This document shows, piece by piece, positions 48,052 through 56,803 of a stretch of 64,000 bases of DNA. This stretch comes from RYN-230 sp963841695 (GTDB taxonomy: Bacteria > Actinomycetota > Actinomycetes > Streptosporangiales > Streptosporangiaceae), in assembly GCA_963841695.1 (NCBI GenBank), contig CAWJDQ010000001.1:186001-250000 (forward strand). Direction: 5' to 3'. The notes under the pieces are model-generated. The model saw only the letters and a program-made list of their open reading frames with translations, was not told the origin of the DNA and made no database searches. The number at the start of each line of letters is the position of its first letter. Position 1 is the stretch's first letter. The translations under genes were made by a program, and so were the position numbers.

Positions 48052-49009
48052 GTGATCGCCGTCGTCTGCCTGAACCCCGCCCTGGACGTCACCCATCACG
48101 TGCCGGCCGTGGACTGGTCCGGGGTGAACCGGCCGGACGTGGTGCACGCGCGCCCCGGCGGCAAAGGGGTGAACGTGGCCCGCACCCTGCACGCGCTCGG
48201 GGCGGAGGTCCTGGTCATGGGCCTGGTCGGCGGCGCCACCGGGGAGGCGGTCACGGTGTCGCTGGCCGCCCTGGCCGTGCCCGCGGCCTTCACCTGGGTG
48301 CGCGGGGAGACCCGGCGGACGTTCACCGTCGTGGACCGGCGGACCGGCGACGCGGCCCTGTTCAACGAGCCCGGCCCCGCGATCGCCGCGGCGGAGTACG
48401 CGGAGTTCCGGGCCCGGCTGGCGTCGGTCCTGGCCGGGTGCGCGGCCGTGGTCCTGTCCGGCAGCCTGCCGCCGGGGCTGCCGGCCGGCTGCTACGCGGA
48501 GCTCACCGCGATGGCGGCCGCCGCCGGGGTGCCGGTGCTGCTGGACGCGCACGGGGAGGCACTGCGCCTGGGCGCGGCGGCCGGGCCCGCCATCGTCAAG
48601 CCGAACCTGGCCGAGCTGGAGACCTTCGCGGGCCGGCCGCTGTCGGGCGGGACGGCCGTCCTGGACCGGCAGGCCGTGGCCGCGGCGGCCCGGGAGCTCC
48701 GGGAGGCCGGGCCCGGGGCGGTGGTGGTCTCGCTGGGCGCGGACGGCCTGCACGCGGACACCGGTGACGGCCGCTGGCAGGCCGTTCCCCCGGCCGTCGA
48801 GGCCCGGAACGCGACCGGGGCGGGCGACGCGACGGCCGCGGGCCTGGCGCACGGCCTGGCCCTGGGGCACCCCTGGGACGAGCGGCTGCGGCACGCGGTG
48901 GCGCTGGGCACGGCGGCGGTGCTGGCCCCGGTGGCCGGGGAGTTCAGCCCGGCGGACTACGCGTCGGTGCGGGCCGCGCGTGACGGTCACGCCCGGGGAG
49001 GCCGGCTGA
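48052..49009 (+). CDS. PfkB-family 1-phosphofructokinase/tagatose-6-phosphate kinase
   Basis: This protein of about 318 residues belongs to the LacC/FruK branch: 'VCLNPALDVTHHVP', 'RPGGKGVNVARTLHALGAEV', 'LSGSLPPGLPAGCYAEL', 'IVKPNLAELETFAGRPL' and the catalytic 'NATGAGDATAAGLAHGL' with the base Asp. It starts with GTG 7 nt after the SIS gene. As sequenced it runs in frame into the aldolase (605 residues in all). In the neighbouring frame the kinase would end 'RVTVTPGEAG' with a TGA overlapping the aldolase ATG, as at other junctions here, so a missing or extra base near 48975 is likely. Proposed reaction: tagatose-6-P to tagatose-1,6-bisphosphate. Confidence 0.83.
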
Positions 49010-49869
49010 TGCCCACCGCCGGGATGAGCGAGATCATCCGGTCGGCCCAGGCGGCGGGCCGGGGCGTCGGCGCGTTCAACGTGATCGGCATCGAGCACGC
49101 CGAGGCCATCGTGGCCGGGGCTGAGGCGGCCGCCTCGCCGGTGGTCCTGCAGATCAGCGAGAACTGCGCCGCCTACCACGGCGCGCTGGAGCCGATCGCG
49201 CGGGCCTGCCTGTCCATCGCGGGCTCGGCCGCCGTGCCCGTCGCGGTGCACCTGGACCACGCCACCCGGGAGGACCTGGTGCACGCGGCGGCCCGGCTGG
49301 GCCTGCGCTCGGTCATGTACGACGCGTCGGCCCTGCCGTACGCGCAGAACGTGGCGGCCACCGCCGCGATGACCCGCTGGTGCCACGGCCGGGGCATGTG
49401 GGTGGAGGCCGAGCTCGGCGAGATTGGCGGGAAGAACGGCGTGCACTCGCCGCTCGCCCGCACCCGGCCCGGCGAGGCGGCGGCCTATGTCGCGGCCACC
49501 GGGGTGGACGCGCTGGCGGTCGCGGTGGGCAGCTCGCACGCGATGCTGACCCGCGACGCGGCCCTGGACCTCGGGCTCATCGCGGCCATCCATGACGCGG
49601 TCCCCGTGCCGCTGGTGCTGCACGGCTCCTCCGGGGTGCCCGATGCCGGGCTGGCCGCGGCGGTCCGCGCGGGGATGACGAAGATCAACGTGGCGACCCA
49701 GCTGAACAAGGCCTTCACCGCCGCCGTCCGGGCCTGCCTGAACGGCGATGCGGGAATGGTCGATCCCAGGCGGTACGGTTCGGCGGGGCGCGATGCGGTC
49801 GCCGCAGAGGTCGCCCGCCTGCTGCACGTGATCGGAGGCGCCGATGACCCGGTATCGGCGGTGGAATGA
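49009..49869 (+). CDS. Class II fructose/tagatose-bisphosphate aldolase (GatY/KbaY-like)
   Basis: This 286-residue zinc aldolase starts 'MPTAGMSEIIRSAQAAGRGV' and has the family motifs 'GAFNVIGIEHAEAIV', zinc His in 'PVAVHLDHATREDLVHAA', 'WVEAELGEIGGKNGVHSP', 'LAVAVGSSHAM', 'LVLHGSSGVPDAGL' and 'KINVATQLNKAF'. It would split tagatose- or fructose-1,6-bisphosphate into DHAP and glyceraldehyde-3-P. It is in frame with the preceding kinase as sequenced (see that entry). It overlaps the DeoR gene by 26 nt. Confidence 0.87.
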   Translation: MPTAGMSEIIRSAQAAGRGVGAFNVIGIEHAEAIVAGAEAAASPVVLQISENCAAYHGALEPIARACLSIAGSAAVPVAVHLDHATREDLVHAAARLGLRSVMYDASALPYAQNVAATAAMTRWCHGRGMWVEAELGEIGGKNGVHSPLARTRPGEAAAYVAATGVDALAVAVGSSHAMLTRDAALDLGLIAAIHDAVPVPLVLHGSSGVPDAGLAAAVRAGMTKINVATQLNKAFTAAVRACLNGDAGMVDPRRYGSAGRDAVAAEVARLLHVIGGADDPVSAVE

Positions 49870-50629
49870 GCTGCTGGAGCTGCTCGCGGCGGAAGGGCAG
49901 CTCCAGGTCGAGGAGGCCGCGAAGGCGCTCGGGGTGTCCGAGGCCACCGTCCGCCGCGACCTGGACGAGCTGGCCCGCCAGCAGATGCTCACCCGGATCC
50001 GTGGCGGGGCGGTGGCCCAGGGCGTCACCTACGACCTGCCGCTCCGGTACAAGAGCGAGCGGCATCCGTCCGAGAAGCAGCGCATCGCGGCGGTCGCGGC
50101 CGGGCTGGTCCGGCCGGGCCAGATCACCGGGCTGAACGGCGGCACCACCACCACCGAGGTGGCCCGGGCCCTGGCCACCCGCTCCGACCTGACCTCGCAG
50201 GTGCCCCCGCCCGCCCTCACCGTCGTGACCAACGCGCTGAACATCGCGACCGAGCTGGCCGTCCGCCAGCACATCAAGATCGTGACCACCGGCGGGGTGG
50301 CCCGGCCGCAGTCCTACGAGCTGACCGGGCCGCTGGCCACCGGCGTGCTGGAGCAGGTCACCCTGGACGTGGCCATCCTGGGCGTGGACGGGATCGACGC
50401 GGTGGCCGGTGCGACCGCGCACCACGAGGGCGAGGCCAGCATCAACCGGCTGATGGCCCGCCAGGCCGCCACGGTGGTGATCGCCGCGGACAGCTCCAAG
50501 GTAGGCCGCCGCGCGTTCGCCCGGATCTGCACCGCCCGCGAGATCGACGTGCTGGTCACCGACGCCGGGATCGCCGCCGAGGACGCGGCCCGGCTCGAGG
50601 ACGCCGGGGTGGACGTTGTCACCGCCTGA
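49844..50629 (+). CDS. DeoR-family regulator of the sugar locus
   Basis: This 261-residue protein has an N-terminal DeoR HTH ('QVEEAAKALGVSEATVRRDLD', quoted in part 'AKALGVSEATVRRDLD') and the C-terminal sugar-phosphate sensor: 'GLNGGTTTTEVARALA', 'VVTNALNIATEL', 'LGVDGIDA', 'IAADSSKVGRRAFA'. AgaR and GatR belong to this family and respond to sugar phosphates of amino-sugar or galactitol pathways. It overlaps both neighbours, so it is made with the catabolic enzymes and probably represses the divergent promoters near 43.6 kb. Confidence 0.88.
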   Translation: MTRYRRWNELLELLAAEGQLQVEEAAKALGVSEATVRRDLDELARQQMLTRIRGGAVAQGVTYDLPLRYKSERHPSEKQRIAAVAAGLVRPGQITGLNGGTTTTEVARALATRSDLTSQVPPPALTVVTNALNIATELAVRQHIKIVTTGGVARPQSYELTGPLATGVLEQVTLDVAILGVDGIDAVAGATAHHEGEASINRLMARQAATVVIAADSSKVGRRAFARICTAREIDVLVTDAGIAAEDAARLEDAGVDVVTA

Positions 50630-51617
50630 GGCCGGCGCCGGCGGGCTGGATCAGCCCGTCGACCTGGTGGTCGTGGGCGACTGCAACCCGGACGTGCTCG
50701 TCCTCGGCAGCGACGTCACCCCCGGATTCGGCCAGCAGGAGAAGCTCGTCGACAGCGTGTCGCTGGTCGTCGGCGGGTCCGCCTCGATCACCGCGGTGGC
50801 CGCGGCGCGGCTCGGGCTGGGCGTCGCGCTGGTCGCCGCCGTCGGCGCCGACCCGGCGGGCCAGTTCATGCTGGACCAGCTGGCCCGGGCCGGGGTAGGC
50901 ACGGACGCCGTGGCCGTCCGCGAGGACACGCCGACCGGGATGACGGTGGCCCTGTCCCACGGCGGTGACCGGGCCATCCTGACCGCCCTCGGGGCGGTCG
51001 GCTCGCTGACCGCCGCCGACGTCCCGGCCGCGCTGCTTCGCCGGGCCCGGCACGTGCACATCAGCTCCTACTTCCTGCTCGAGGAGTCCCTCGGGCCCGG
51101 CCTGGCCCCGGTGATGGCCACGGCGCGGGCGGCCGGGGCGACCGTGTCCCTGGACACTAACTGGGATCCGTCCGGCCGCTGGGGTGACGGCCGGCTCGCT
51201 GCCGCGCTGGCCCAGGCGGACCTGCTGCTGCCCAACGAGGCCGAGGCGGTCCGGCTGAGCGGCGAGCCGGATCTGGCCGCGGCGGTGCCGGTGCTCACCG
51301 CGGCCGGTTCCCGGCTGGTGGTCAAGCTGGGCGCCCGCGGCGCGCTGTGCGCCGACGGCACCCGGCGCCACCGGGTCAGCGTGCCGCCGGTACCGCCCCT
51401 CGACGCCACCGGGGCCGGTGACTGCTTCAACGCCGGGCTGATCACGGGCCTGCTCCAGGGACTTGCCCTGCCCGAGGCCGCCGCGCTCGGCTGCGCGGCC
51501 GGCGCCCTGTCCACCCGCGCGCCGGGCGGCACCGGCAGCTGCCCCGACCGGTCCTCAGCCCTGGCCCTGGCCGGCACCGCGTCGATCACGACGCCCAGCC
51601 CTGGCGCGCGGGCCTGA
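50616..51617 (+). CDS. PfkB-family sugar kinase (ribokinase-like), candidate hexosamine kinase
   Basis: This 333-residue protein has 'VVVGDCNPDVLVLG', 'VVGGSASITAVAAARLG', 'ADLLLPNEAEAVRLSG' and the catalytic 'DATGAGDCFNAGLITGLL'. It belongs to the broad ribokinase/KDG-kinase branch, distinct from the LacC-like kinase upstream. The TTG start overlaps the DeoR gene by 14 nt. Because import is by an ABC system, which does not phosphorylate its cargo, a separate kinase is needed; this one is the natural candidate to make galactosamine-6-P (inference). Confidence 0.83.
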   Translation: MSPPEAGAGGLDQPVDLVVVGDCNPDVLVLGSDVTPGFGQQEKLVDSVSLVVGGSASITAVAAARLGLGVALVAAVGADPAGQFMLDQLARAGVGTDAVAVREDTPTGMTVALSHGGDRAILTALGAVGSLTAADVPAALLRRARHVHISSYFLLEESLGPGLAPVMATARAAGATVSLDTNWDPSGRWGDGRLAAALAQADLLLPNEAEAVRLSGEPDLAAAVPVLTAAGSRLVVKLGARGALCADGTRRHRVSVPPVPPLDATGAGDCFNAGLITGLLQGLALPEAAALGCAAGALSTRAPGGTGSCPDRSSALALAGTASITTPSPGARA

Positions 51618-51622
51618 GTCCG

Positions 51623-52116
51623 TCAGGCTGACCGCCGCTGGCCCGGGGCCCGCCGGGCGCGCGGGCCCAGGACCGGCTGGCCGCCGCGCACGCCGCGGTA
51701 GGCCCGGTCCCACGGCCACTGCCCCGCGTCGTCGGCGTGCACCACCTGCAGTGCCCTGAGCTGCGGGCCGTACAGTTCCGTGGCCGTGAGCAGGTGCGCC
51801 GTGGGCTCGGCGACTCGCACGATCTCGATGAGCGGGCCGCCGGTCAGCCGGACCTGCACGCCGGGCCGGGGCGGCTCGGCGTGCAGGACGTGCGCGGCGA
51901 CGTCGTTGAGCAGCAGGCCGCCCGCTGCACCGGCATCCCGGTGACCACTAACTCGGGCCGCCGGTAGGCGGTCAGCCCGACGGTGTAGGCCCACGGCGGG
52001 TGGATCCGGTCCCGCTCCACTCCCTGCACCGCCCAGCCGAACTCGTCGATGAGGCCCCGTAAGTGGCTGAGGTAATCGCCGTGCGTGGCCCCGGGGTGAT
52101 CGCAGATCCAGCACAT
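51623..52116 (-). CDS. DUF4262 protein, frameshift near 51920
   Basis: This protein of about 164 residues has the family start 'MCWICDHPGATHGDYLSHL', 'GWAVQGVERDR', 'WAYTVGLTAYRRPELVVTGM', then in the next frame 'VRLTGGPLIEIVRVAEPTAHLL', 'GPQLRALQVVHADDAGQWPW' and 'GQPVLGPRA'. The start follows 'ggaggagac'. DUF4262 proteins are common in actinobacteria; their function is unknown. It converges with the PfkB gene, 5 nt apart. Confidence 0.8.
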
Positions 52117-52254
52117 GTCTCCTCCTCCGGATCGGACCCCACCACGATCCCGCCCGCTACTGACAAACCGGATGACCTGTTCCGCCGGTGTCCTGAGCGA
52201 TGCGGGACTGTCTCGCAGACGCAACCGCCCGGGCTGCGGGTGCGTCCAACCGGC

Positions 52255-52524
52255 ATGAGACACCGCGCCAGGCCCGGAGCCCGGGTTGCCCTGGCCGCCA
52301 CCGCCTCAATCGTCCCCGCGCTGGCGGCTGCTTGCGGCAGCTCACCTGGACCCAGCACCGCTGCCCCGCCCACCGTGGTCTGCGGGACCCTGCTGAGCGC
52401 CAGCGATTCCGGTGCGGTCCTCTACACCGCGACGCGCCGGTTGCCGGTTATCCCGTACGTCAGTACGGACGGGCTGCTCTACTTCCGCGTCGCCCGGGGG
52501 TGTGCTCGGCCACAGTCAAGCTGA
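52255..52524 (+). CDS. Small putative lipoprotein
   Basis: This 89-residue ORF has a basic start, a hydrophobic stretch and a lipobox ('ASIVPALAAACGSSPG', Cys after LAAA), then a Ser/Pro/Thr linker and a short domain ('VVCGTLLSASDSGAVLYTA'). The end 'FRVARGCARPQ' changes to 'ATVKLRA' in the next frame, so it may carry an indel near 52500. No family recognised. The lipoprotein signal is the main support; no clear ribosome site. Confidence 0.45.
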   Translation: MRHRARPGARVALAATASIVPALAAACGSSPGPSTAAPPTVVCGTLLSASDSGAVLYTATRRLPVIPYVSTDGLLYFRVARGCARPQSS

Positions 52525-52685
52525 GGGCTTAGCTGCCTCTCCGGGCGAAGGCCAGGATCTCGGCTTCGTAGCGCAGCTGGTCGTAGCGGCCGGCTGCCGG
52601 ACCACCCACCACGATCGCGTGCGCCACTGACAGAACCAGACGTGGGTTAGTTTGGCCTGGACCGCTCGGATTTTGGAGGGATGCG

Positions 52686-53954
52686 ATGTCCCAGTACCCA
52701 GACGAACTGGGGTCATGGTGGACCGAGTTTCCCGGCAGCGACCGCGCCGCCTGGCTCAGGCCCTCCTCGCCCGCCCTGAGTGATCTTGCGCCGGCCCAGG
52801 ACGGCATCAGGGGCGCGGTCTCGAGGCGGGCACTCAAGCGCAGGCTGGTGATTCCGCCGGGCAAGCGCGAGCGGGCCAGGCGCGAGACGGTGGCGCAGTG
52901 GCGGCGCCAGACCGTCGCCGACATCCGGAAGCCGTCCCTCAAGTCGGGCGTGATCACCCTGGGCTCGGGCTTCGGGGGGACCGGCAAGACCGACGTGGCC
53001 GTGACGCTGGCGGCGATCTACGCCGCCGCGCGGCCTGCCGACCGCGTCATACTCGCCGACAGCAACGACGATATGCCCCATGGCTACATCAGGCTCGGCG
53101 GAGTGCCGGTCGAGGCGCTCCCGCCGGACCAGCGGACGCTGTCCATCCGGGGCTTTTACCAGGCGTGCACAGATGCGAGCATCAAGGTCTACGCCGATCT
53201 GCGTGATGCGGTCGCCTGGCTGCAAGGTGTGGCGGTGATCCGGGGCGACACCGCCGACGAGTGCGCGGGGATCGATTTCGGCGAGCATGAGTACCTGACC
53301 GTGCTGGAGTTCCTCCAGTGCATGTCCAACATCGTCATCAACGATGGCGGCACGGGACTGTTTGCCAAGCTTCAGGTCGGCACGCTGCTGCACGGTGACA
53401 AGTACGTCTTCGTGACGGAGGCGTCACAGCTGGGCTTCTGGTCCATCGACCAGGTGTTCAGCCGGTACCGCAACTACGAAGGCGAAAAGGAAAGGCCGCT
53501 GACCGAGCGGGAAAAGACGCACCTGAACGGGCTCATGGACGAGGCCACGATCGTGGTGGACAAGTTCAGCGAGAGCGACCCGGAGCAGGCCCGGTGGTTC
53601 ACCCGGATCCGCGAGGGCTTCGAGGGGACGCAGGTGTCAGTGGTGGCCAGTCCCTGGGACCAGGCGCTGGCCAACCGGGTAACCCTGGATCTCGGTGCCG
53701 TCGCCGGGGCCACGCTGGACGCCAAGCTGGCCATGGCCGAGGTGGTGCTGCGTGGAGTTGACCGGGCTAACCGCAGACGTCTTGGCCTTCCCGGCGAGGA
53801 GGCGCAAACCACCGGCAACGGCCAGGGGTCCCTGGCCGAGCCGCCCCGCTGGTTCTCCGAGCCTGACCCGCCGGCCGATACCGCAGCCCAGGACGCAGGC
53901 AGCGACGCCGGGCCGGTACGGTCACCATGGCCAACCGGGGAATCCGGCGGCTGA
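52686..53954 (+). CDS. MinD/ParA-like P-loop ATPase
   Basis: This 422-residue protein has a basic N-terminal segment of about 85 residues ('VSRRALKRRLVIPPGKRERA') followed by a SIMIBI ATPase: deviant Walker A 'GSGFGGTGKTDVAVTLAA' near 93, 'VILADSNDD' (A' region) and a mixed core. The layout recalls ATPases linked to type VII secretion (EspI-type) rather than chromosome ParA, but no ParB or ESX gene is in the window. The C-terminal 40 residues are Pro/Asp-rich. The ATG follows 'ggaggg'. Function unknown. Confidence 0.7.
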   Translation: MSQYPDELGSWWTEFPGSDRAAWLRPSSPALSDLAPAQDGIRGAVSRRALKRRLVIPPGKRERARRETVAQWRRQTVADIRKPSLKSGVITLGSGFGGTGKTDVAVTLAAIYAAARPADRVILADSNDDMPHGYIRLGGVPVEALPPDQRTLSIRGFYQACTDASIKVYADLRDAVAWLQGVAVIRGDTADECAGIDFGEHEYLTVLEFLQCMSNIVINDGGTGLFAKLQVGTLLHGDKYVFVTEASQLGFWSIDQVFSRYRNYEGEKERPLTEREKTHLNGLMDEATIVVDKFSESDPEQARWFTRIREGFEGTQVSVVASPWDQALANRVTLDLGAVAGATLDAKLAMAEVVLRGVDRANRRRLGLPGEEAQTTGNGQGSLAEPPRWFSEPDPPADTAAQDAGSDAGPVRSPWPTGESGG

Positions 53955-54035
53955 GCGCGCAGACCCGCGGGTGCCGTCTTCCGGGCCCGCGGCGGTCAGG
54001 ATGAAGGCCAGGATCCCGGCGTCGTAACCGAGTCG

Positions 54036-54707
54036 TCAGCGTGCGGGCGAGGGAGCGAGGGCGATGGCACGGGGGTGACTGCCGGCCCTGATCGGCTTGC
54101 CCAGGCTGCCGGTGGCCATGTTGACCGGGGTAACGCTTCCCGAGCCTTGCCAGTTGGCGACGTAGGCAGTCGTGCCGTCCGGGGTGATCACGATGGCCTG
54201 GGGGTTGTTGCCCGGGTGGATCGGTCGGCCGAAGGTGCCGGTGGCCGTCTGAATCGGCGTCATAAGGCCCGGCATGTCCGATTCCACCGTCGAGGTGGAT
54301 TCGAAGACGGCGGTGGCGTACACGGTCATGCCGTCCGGCCGTCCGGCGTGACCGCGATCGCACGGGGCTGGGGACCGACCTTGATCGGCGATCCCGCCTT
54401 GTTCGTAGCCGTGCTGATCGGGGTCACCGTCTGGGAGTCGCCGTTGGCGACGTAGGCGGTCGAGCCGTCCCGGGGTGACAGCGATGGCCCAGGGATTGCT
54501 GCCTACTCTGATCGCCTTGAACACCCTCCTGGTCAGCGTGTTAAACGGCGTCACCCGGCCCGGGAATTCATCGGCGACAAAGGCAGTCAATGGTCCATCA
54601 GCCGCGCGGCCTAGTCTGGTTCCGGCGCCCTGGCCGGGGTTGGCGTCGCATCCTGCCACCACCACGAGCAGCAGGCTCGACACCGCTAGGCAGGCGCCTT
54701 TGACCAT
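54036..54707 (-). CDS. YVTN-type beta-propeller lipoprotein, with two compensating frame changes
   Basis: This 223-residue reading starts with a lipoprotein signal ('LAVSSLLLVVVAGCDANPG', Cys after VAG) and has four propeller blades: 'LTAFVADEFPGRVTPFNT', then 'TATGTFGRPIHPGNNPQAIV', 'AYVANWQGSGSVTPVNMATG'. Between about 54340 and 54475 the frame is shifted; the other frame gives 'YVANGDSQTVTPISTATN', so two opposite indels are likely. Such short cell-surface propellers are binding modules of unknown ligand. It is transcribed alone, 24 nt before the S9 peptidase stop. Confidence 0.72.
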   Translation of the reverse strand: MVKGACLAVSSLLLVVVAGCDANPGQGAGTRLGRAADGPLTAFVADEFPGRVTPFNTLTRRVFKAIRVGSNPWAIAVTPGRLDRLRRQRRLPDGDPDQHGYEQGGIADQGRSPAPCDRGHAGRPDGMTVYATAVFESTSTVESDMPGLMTPIQTATGTFGRPIHPGNNPQAIVITPDGTTAYVANWQGSGSVTPVNMATGSLGKPIRAGSHPRAIALAPSPAR

Positions 54708-54730
54708 GATCGCTCCCTCCGATGCAGCCG

Positions 54731-56803
54731 TCAGTGCACAGCATGACCACTACCGGCGGCGGTCAGGATGAAGGCGAGGATCTCGGCTTCGTAACGCAAC
54801 TGGTCGTAGCGGCCGGCCGGGCCGACGTGTGCCCCGGCGCCCAGTTCGGGGCGGAACAGCACCTGCCCGCCGGCGCCGTGATCGGTGGCCCGGAGCCGCG
54901 CCACCCACTTGGCCGGCTCGTGGATGAGGACCCGCGGGTCATGCAGGCTCCCGGTGACCAGCAGGTCGGGCCGCGGCCCGGCGGGCACATTGTCGTAGGG
55001 GCTGTAGGACCGCAGATAAGCCCGCATGGCCGGGTCCCGCGGGTCACCCCACTCGTCCCACTCGGTGACGGTCAGCGGGATGGTCGGGTCGAGCATGGTG
55101 GTCACCACGTCCACGAACGGGACCTCGGCGACCACCGCCCGCCACCGGCCCGGGGCCAGGGAGAACACCGCACCCTGGAGCAGACCCCCGGCCGACAGGC
55201 CGCGCGAGGAGATGCGGTCCGCGGCCGCCCACCCCGTACCGGCCAGCATGTCGGCGGCCGCGATGAAGTCGGTGAACGTGCTGCGCTTGCGGTCCAGGTG
55301 GCCCTCGGCCCACCAGCGGCGGCCGCCCTCGCCACCGCCGCGCACGTGGGCCACCGCGTAGACGAAGCCCCGGTCCAGCAGGCTCGGCGTGGCCACCCCG
55401 AACTCCGGCCAGGAGCACGCCTCGTACGCGCCGTACCCGTACAGCAGGGCGGGCGCGGAACCGTCGCGGCGCAGCCCGCGCCGGTAGGCCACGGTGACCG
55501 GGATGGGGGTGCCGTCCGGAGCGGGCGCGCTGATCCGCTCGGTCACGTACCGGGCCGGGTCGTATCCGGGCACGTCCTGCCGCTTGCGCAGCTCCCACCG
55601 GCCGCTGGCCAGGTCCACGTCGTGCCAGGACGGCGGCTCGGTCAGGGACTCGGTGCGCACGGTCACCGCGGCCGCCCCGCAATCCTCGTTCACCGCCAGG
55701 GTCAGCGACCGCTCGGGTCCGCCCGCCTCAATGAGCCGCTCCGTCCCGGCGCCGCGGTCCACCACGCGCAACTGGGTCGCGGCCCCGTGCCGCTGCTCGA
55801 CCACGAGGTACCGCCCGAACACGTGGCAGCCCACCAGCCGGGTGTCAGCGGCCGGCCCGATGACCTCCGTCCACCCGTCCGGCCCGGCCGCCGTGGCGGG
55901 CGCCCGGACCAGCCGGAACTCGGCCGCCCCCGCGTTCGTGACCAGGTAGAGCTCGCCCCCGCCCGGCCCGTCGGCATGGTCGGCGTAGTACTCGGTGCCC
56001 CGGCTCCGGGGGATCGCCACGACGGGCGCCGCGCCACTGTCGGCCGCCGGGATCAGCAGGGTCTCGGTGGTATCCCGGGACGCCGTCTCGATCAGCAGCC
56101 ACCCGCCGCTGCGGGTCGCCCGGACGGTCAGCCCGAACCGCTCGTCGTCCTCGCGGTACACCAGCGTGTCGCGGTCCGGCGCGGTGCCCAGCTCGTGCCG
56201 CCAGACCTCATGCGGCCGGTACGCCGCGTCGGTAACCACGTAGAGCAGCGCCCGGGAGTCCGCGGCCCAGGCCAGCCCGTAGTACGTCCGCGCGATGCGC
56301 TCCGCCAGGTCGGTGCCGCTGGCCAGGTCACGGATCCGCAGCTGGTACACCTCGTCACCCGCGAAGTCAACCGAGTAGGCCAGGTACCGGCCGTCCGGGC
56401 TGACCTCGCGGACCCCGAGCTCCGCATAGCTGCCGGTGGCGGCCGGGTCGGCGAGCAGCACGTTCTCGTCCAGCAGGACCTCCGCCGGGCTGGCCGGCCC
56501 GGCGGCCCGGCAGAACTGCTGCAGCTGCTGGCCCGCAACCGTCCGGGTGAAGTACCAGAACGGGCCACGGCGCCAGCGGGCCGACTCCTCAGCCGGGGGG
56601 AGCCGCGCCGCCATCTCCGCGAACAGCTCCTCGCGCAGCCCGTGCTGCGGCGCCGTCTGCTCGTCGTAGTGGGCGCGCTCGGCCGCCAGGTACTCCCGCA
56701 GCCCGGGCCGGTCCCGGTCGCGCATCCAGGCGTACGGGTCGGCGTCGGGGCCGCTGCCCGCCGGTGGCCGCCGGGGGGCCGCGGGCGGCCCGGCCCCGGT
56801 CAT
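54731..56803 (-). CDS. S9A-family oligopeptidase B-like serine peptidase
   Basis: This intact 690-residue enzyme has an N-terminal beta-propeller ('DPYAWMRDRDRPGLREYL' start; 'VSPDGRYLAYSVDF') and a C-terminal hydrolase domain. Catalytic residues: Ser in 'SRGLSAGGLLQGAVF', Asp in 'TGSLHDPRV', His in 'GAHVGPAGRYDQLRYEAE'. Length and 'YGYGAYEACSWPEF' fit oligopeptidase B/protease II, which cleaves short peptides in the cytoplasm. The ATG overlaps the stop of the P1 peptidase gene upstream (ATGA), so the two are cotranscribed. Confidence 0.92.
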   Translation of the reverse strand: MTGAGPPAAPRRPPAGSGPDADPYAWMRDRDRPGLREYLAAERAHYDEQTAPQHGLREELFAEMAARLPPAEESARWRRGPFWYFTRTVAGQQLQQFCRAAGPASPAEVLLDENVLLADPAATGSYAELGVREVSPDGRYLAYSVDFAGDEVYQLRIRDLASGTDLAERIARTYYGLAWAADSRALLYVVTDAAYRPHEVWRHELGTAPDRDTLVYREDDERFGLTVRATRSGGWLLIETASRDTTETLLIPAADSGAAPVVAIPRSRGTEYYADHADGPGGGELYLVTNAGAAEFRLVRAPATAAGPDGWTEVIGPAADTRLVGCHVFGRYLVVEQRHGAATQLRVVDRGAGTERLIEAGGPERSLTLAVNEDCGAAAVTVRTESLTEPPSWHDVDLASGRWELRKRQDVPGYDPARYVTERISAPAPDGTPIPVTVAYRRGLRRDGSAPALLYGYGAYEACSWPEFGVATPSLLDRGFVYAVAHVRGGGEGGRRWWAEGHLDRKRSTFTDFIAAADMLAGTGWAAADRISSRGLSAGGLLQGAVFSLAPGRWRAVVAEVPFVDVVTTMLDPTIPLTVTEWDEWGDPRDPAMRAYLRSYSPYDNVPAGPRPDLLVTGSLHDPRVLIHEPAKWVARLRATDHGAGGQVLFRPELGAGAHVGPAGRYDQLRYEAEILAFILTAAGSGHAVH

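Noticed and set aside
52686..53954. Chromosome or plasmid partition ParA
   Set aside because: No ParB gene, no parS-like inverted repeats and an atypical long basic N-terminus; only a MinD/ParA-like ATPase can be claimed.
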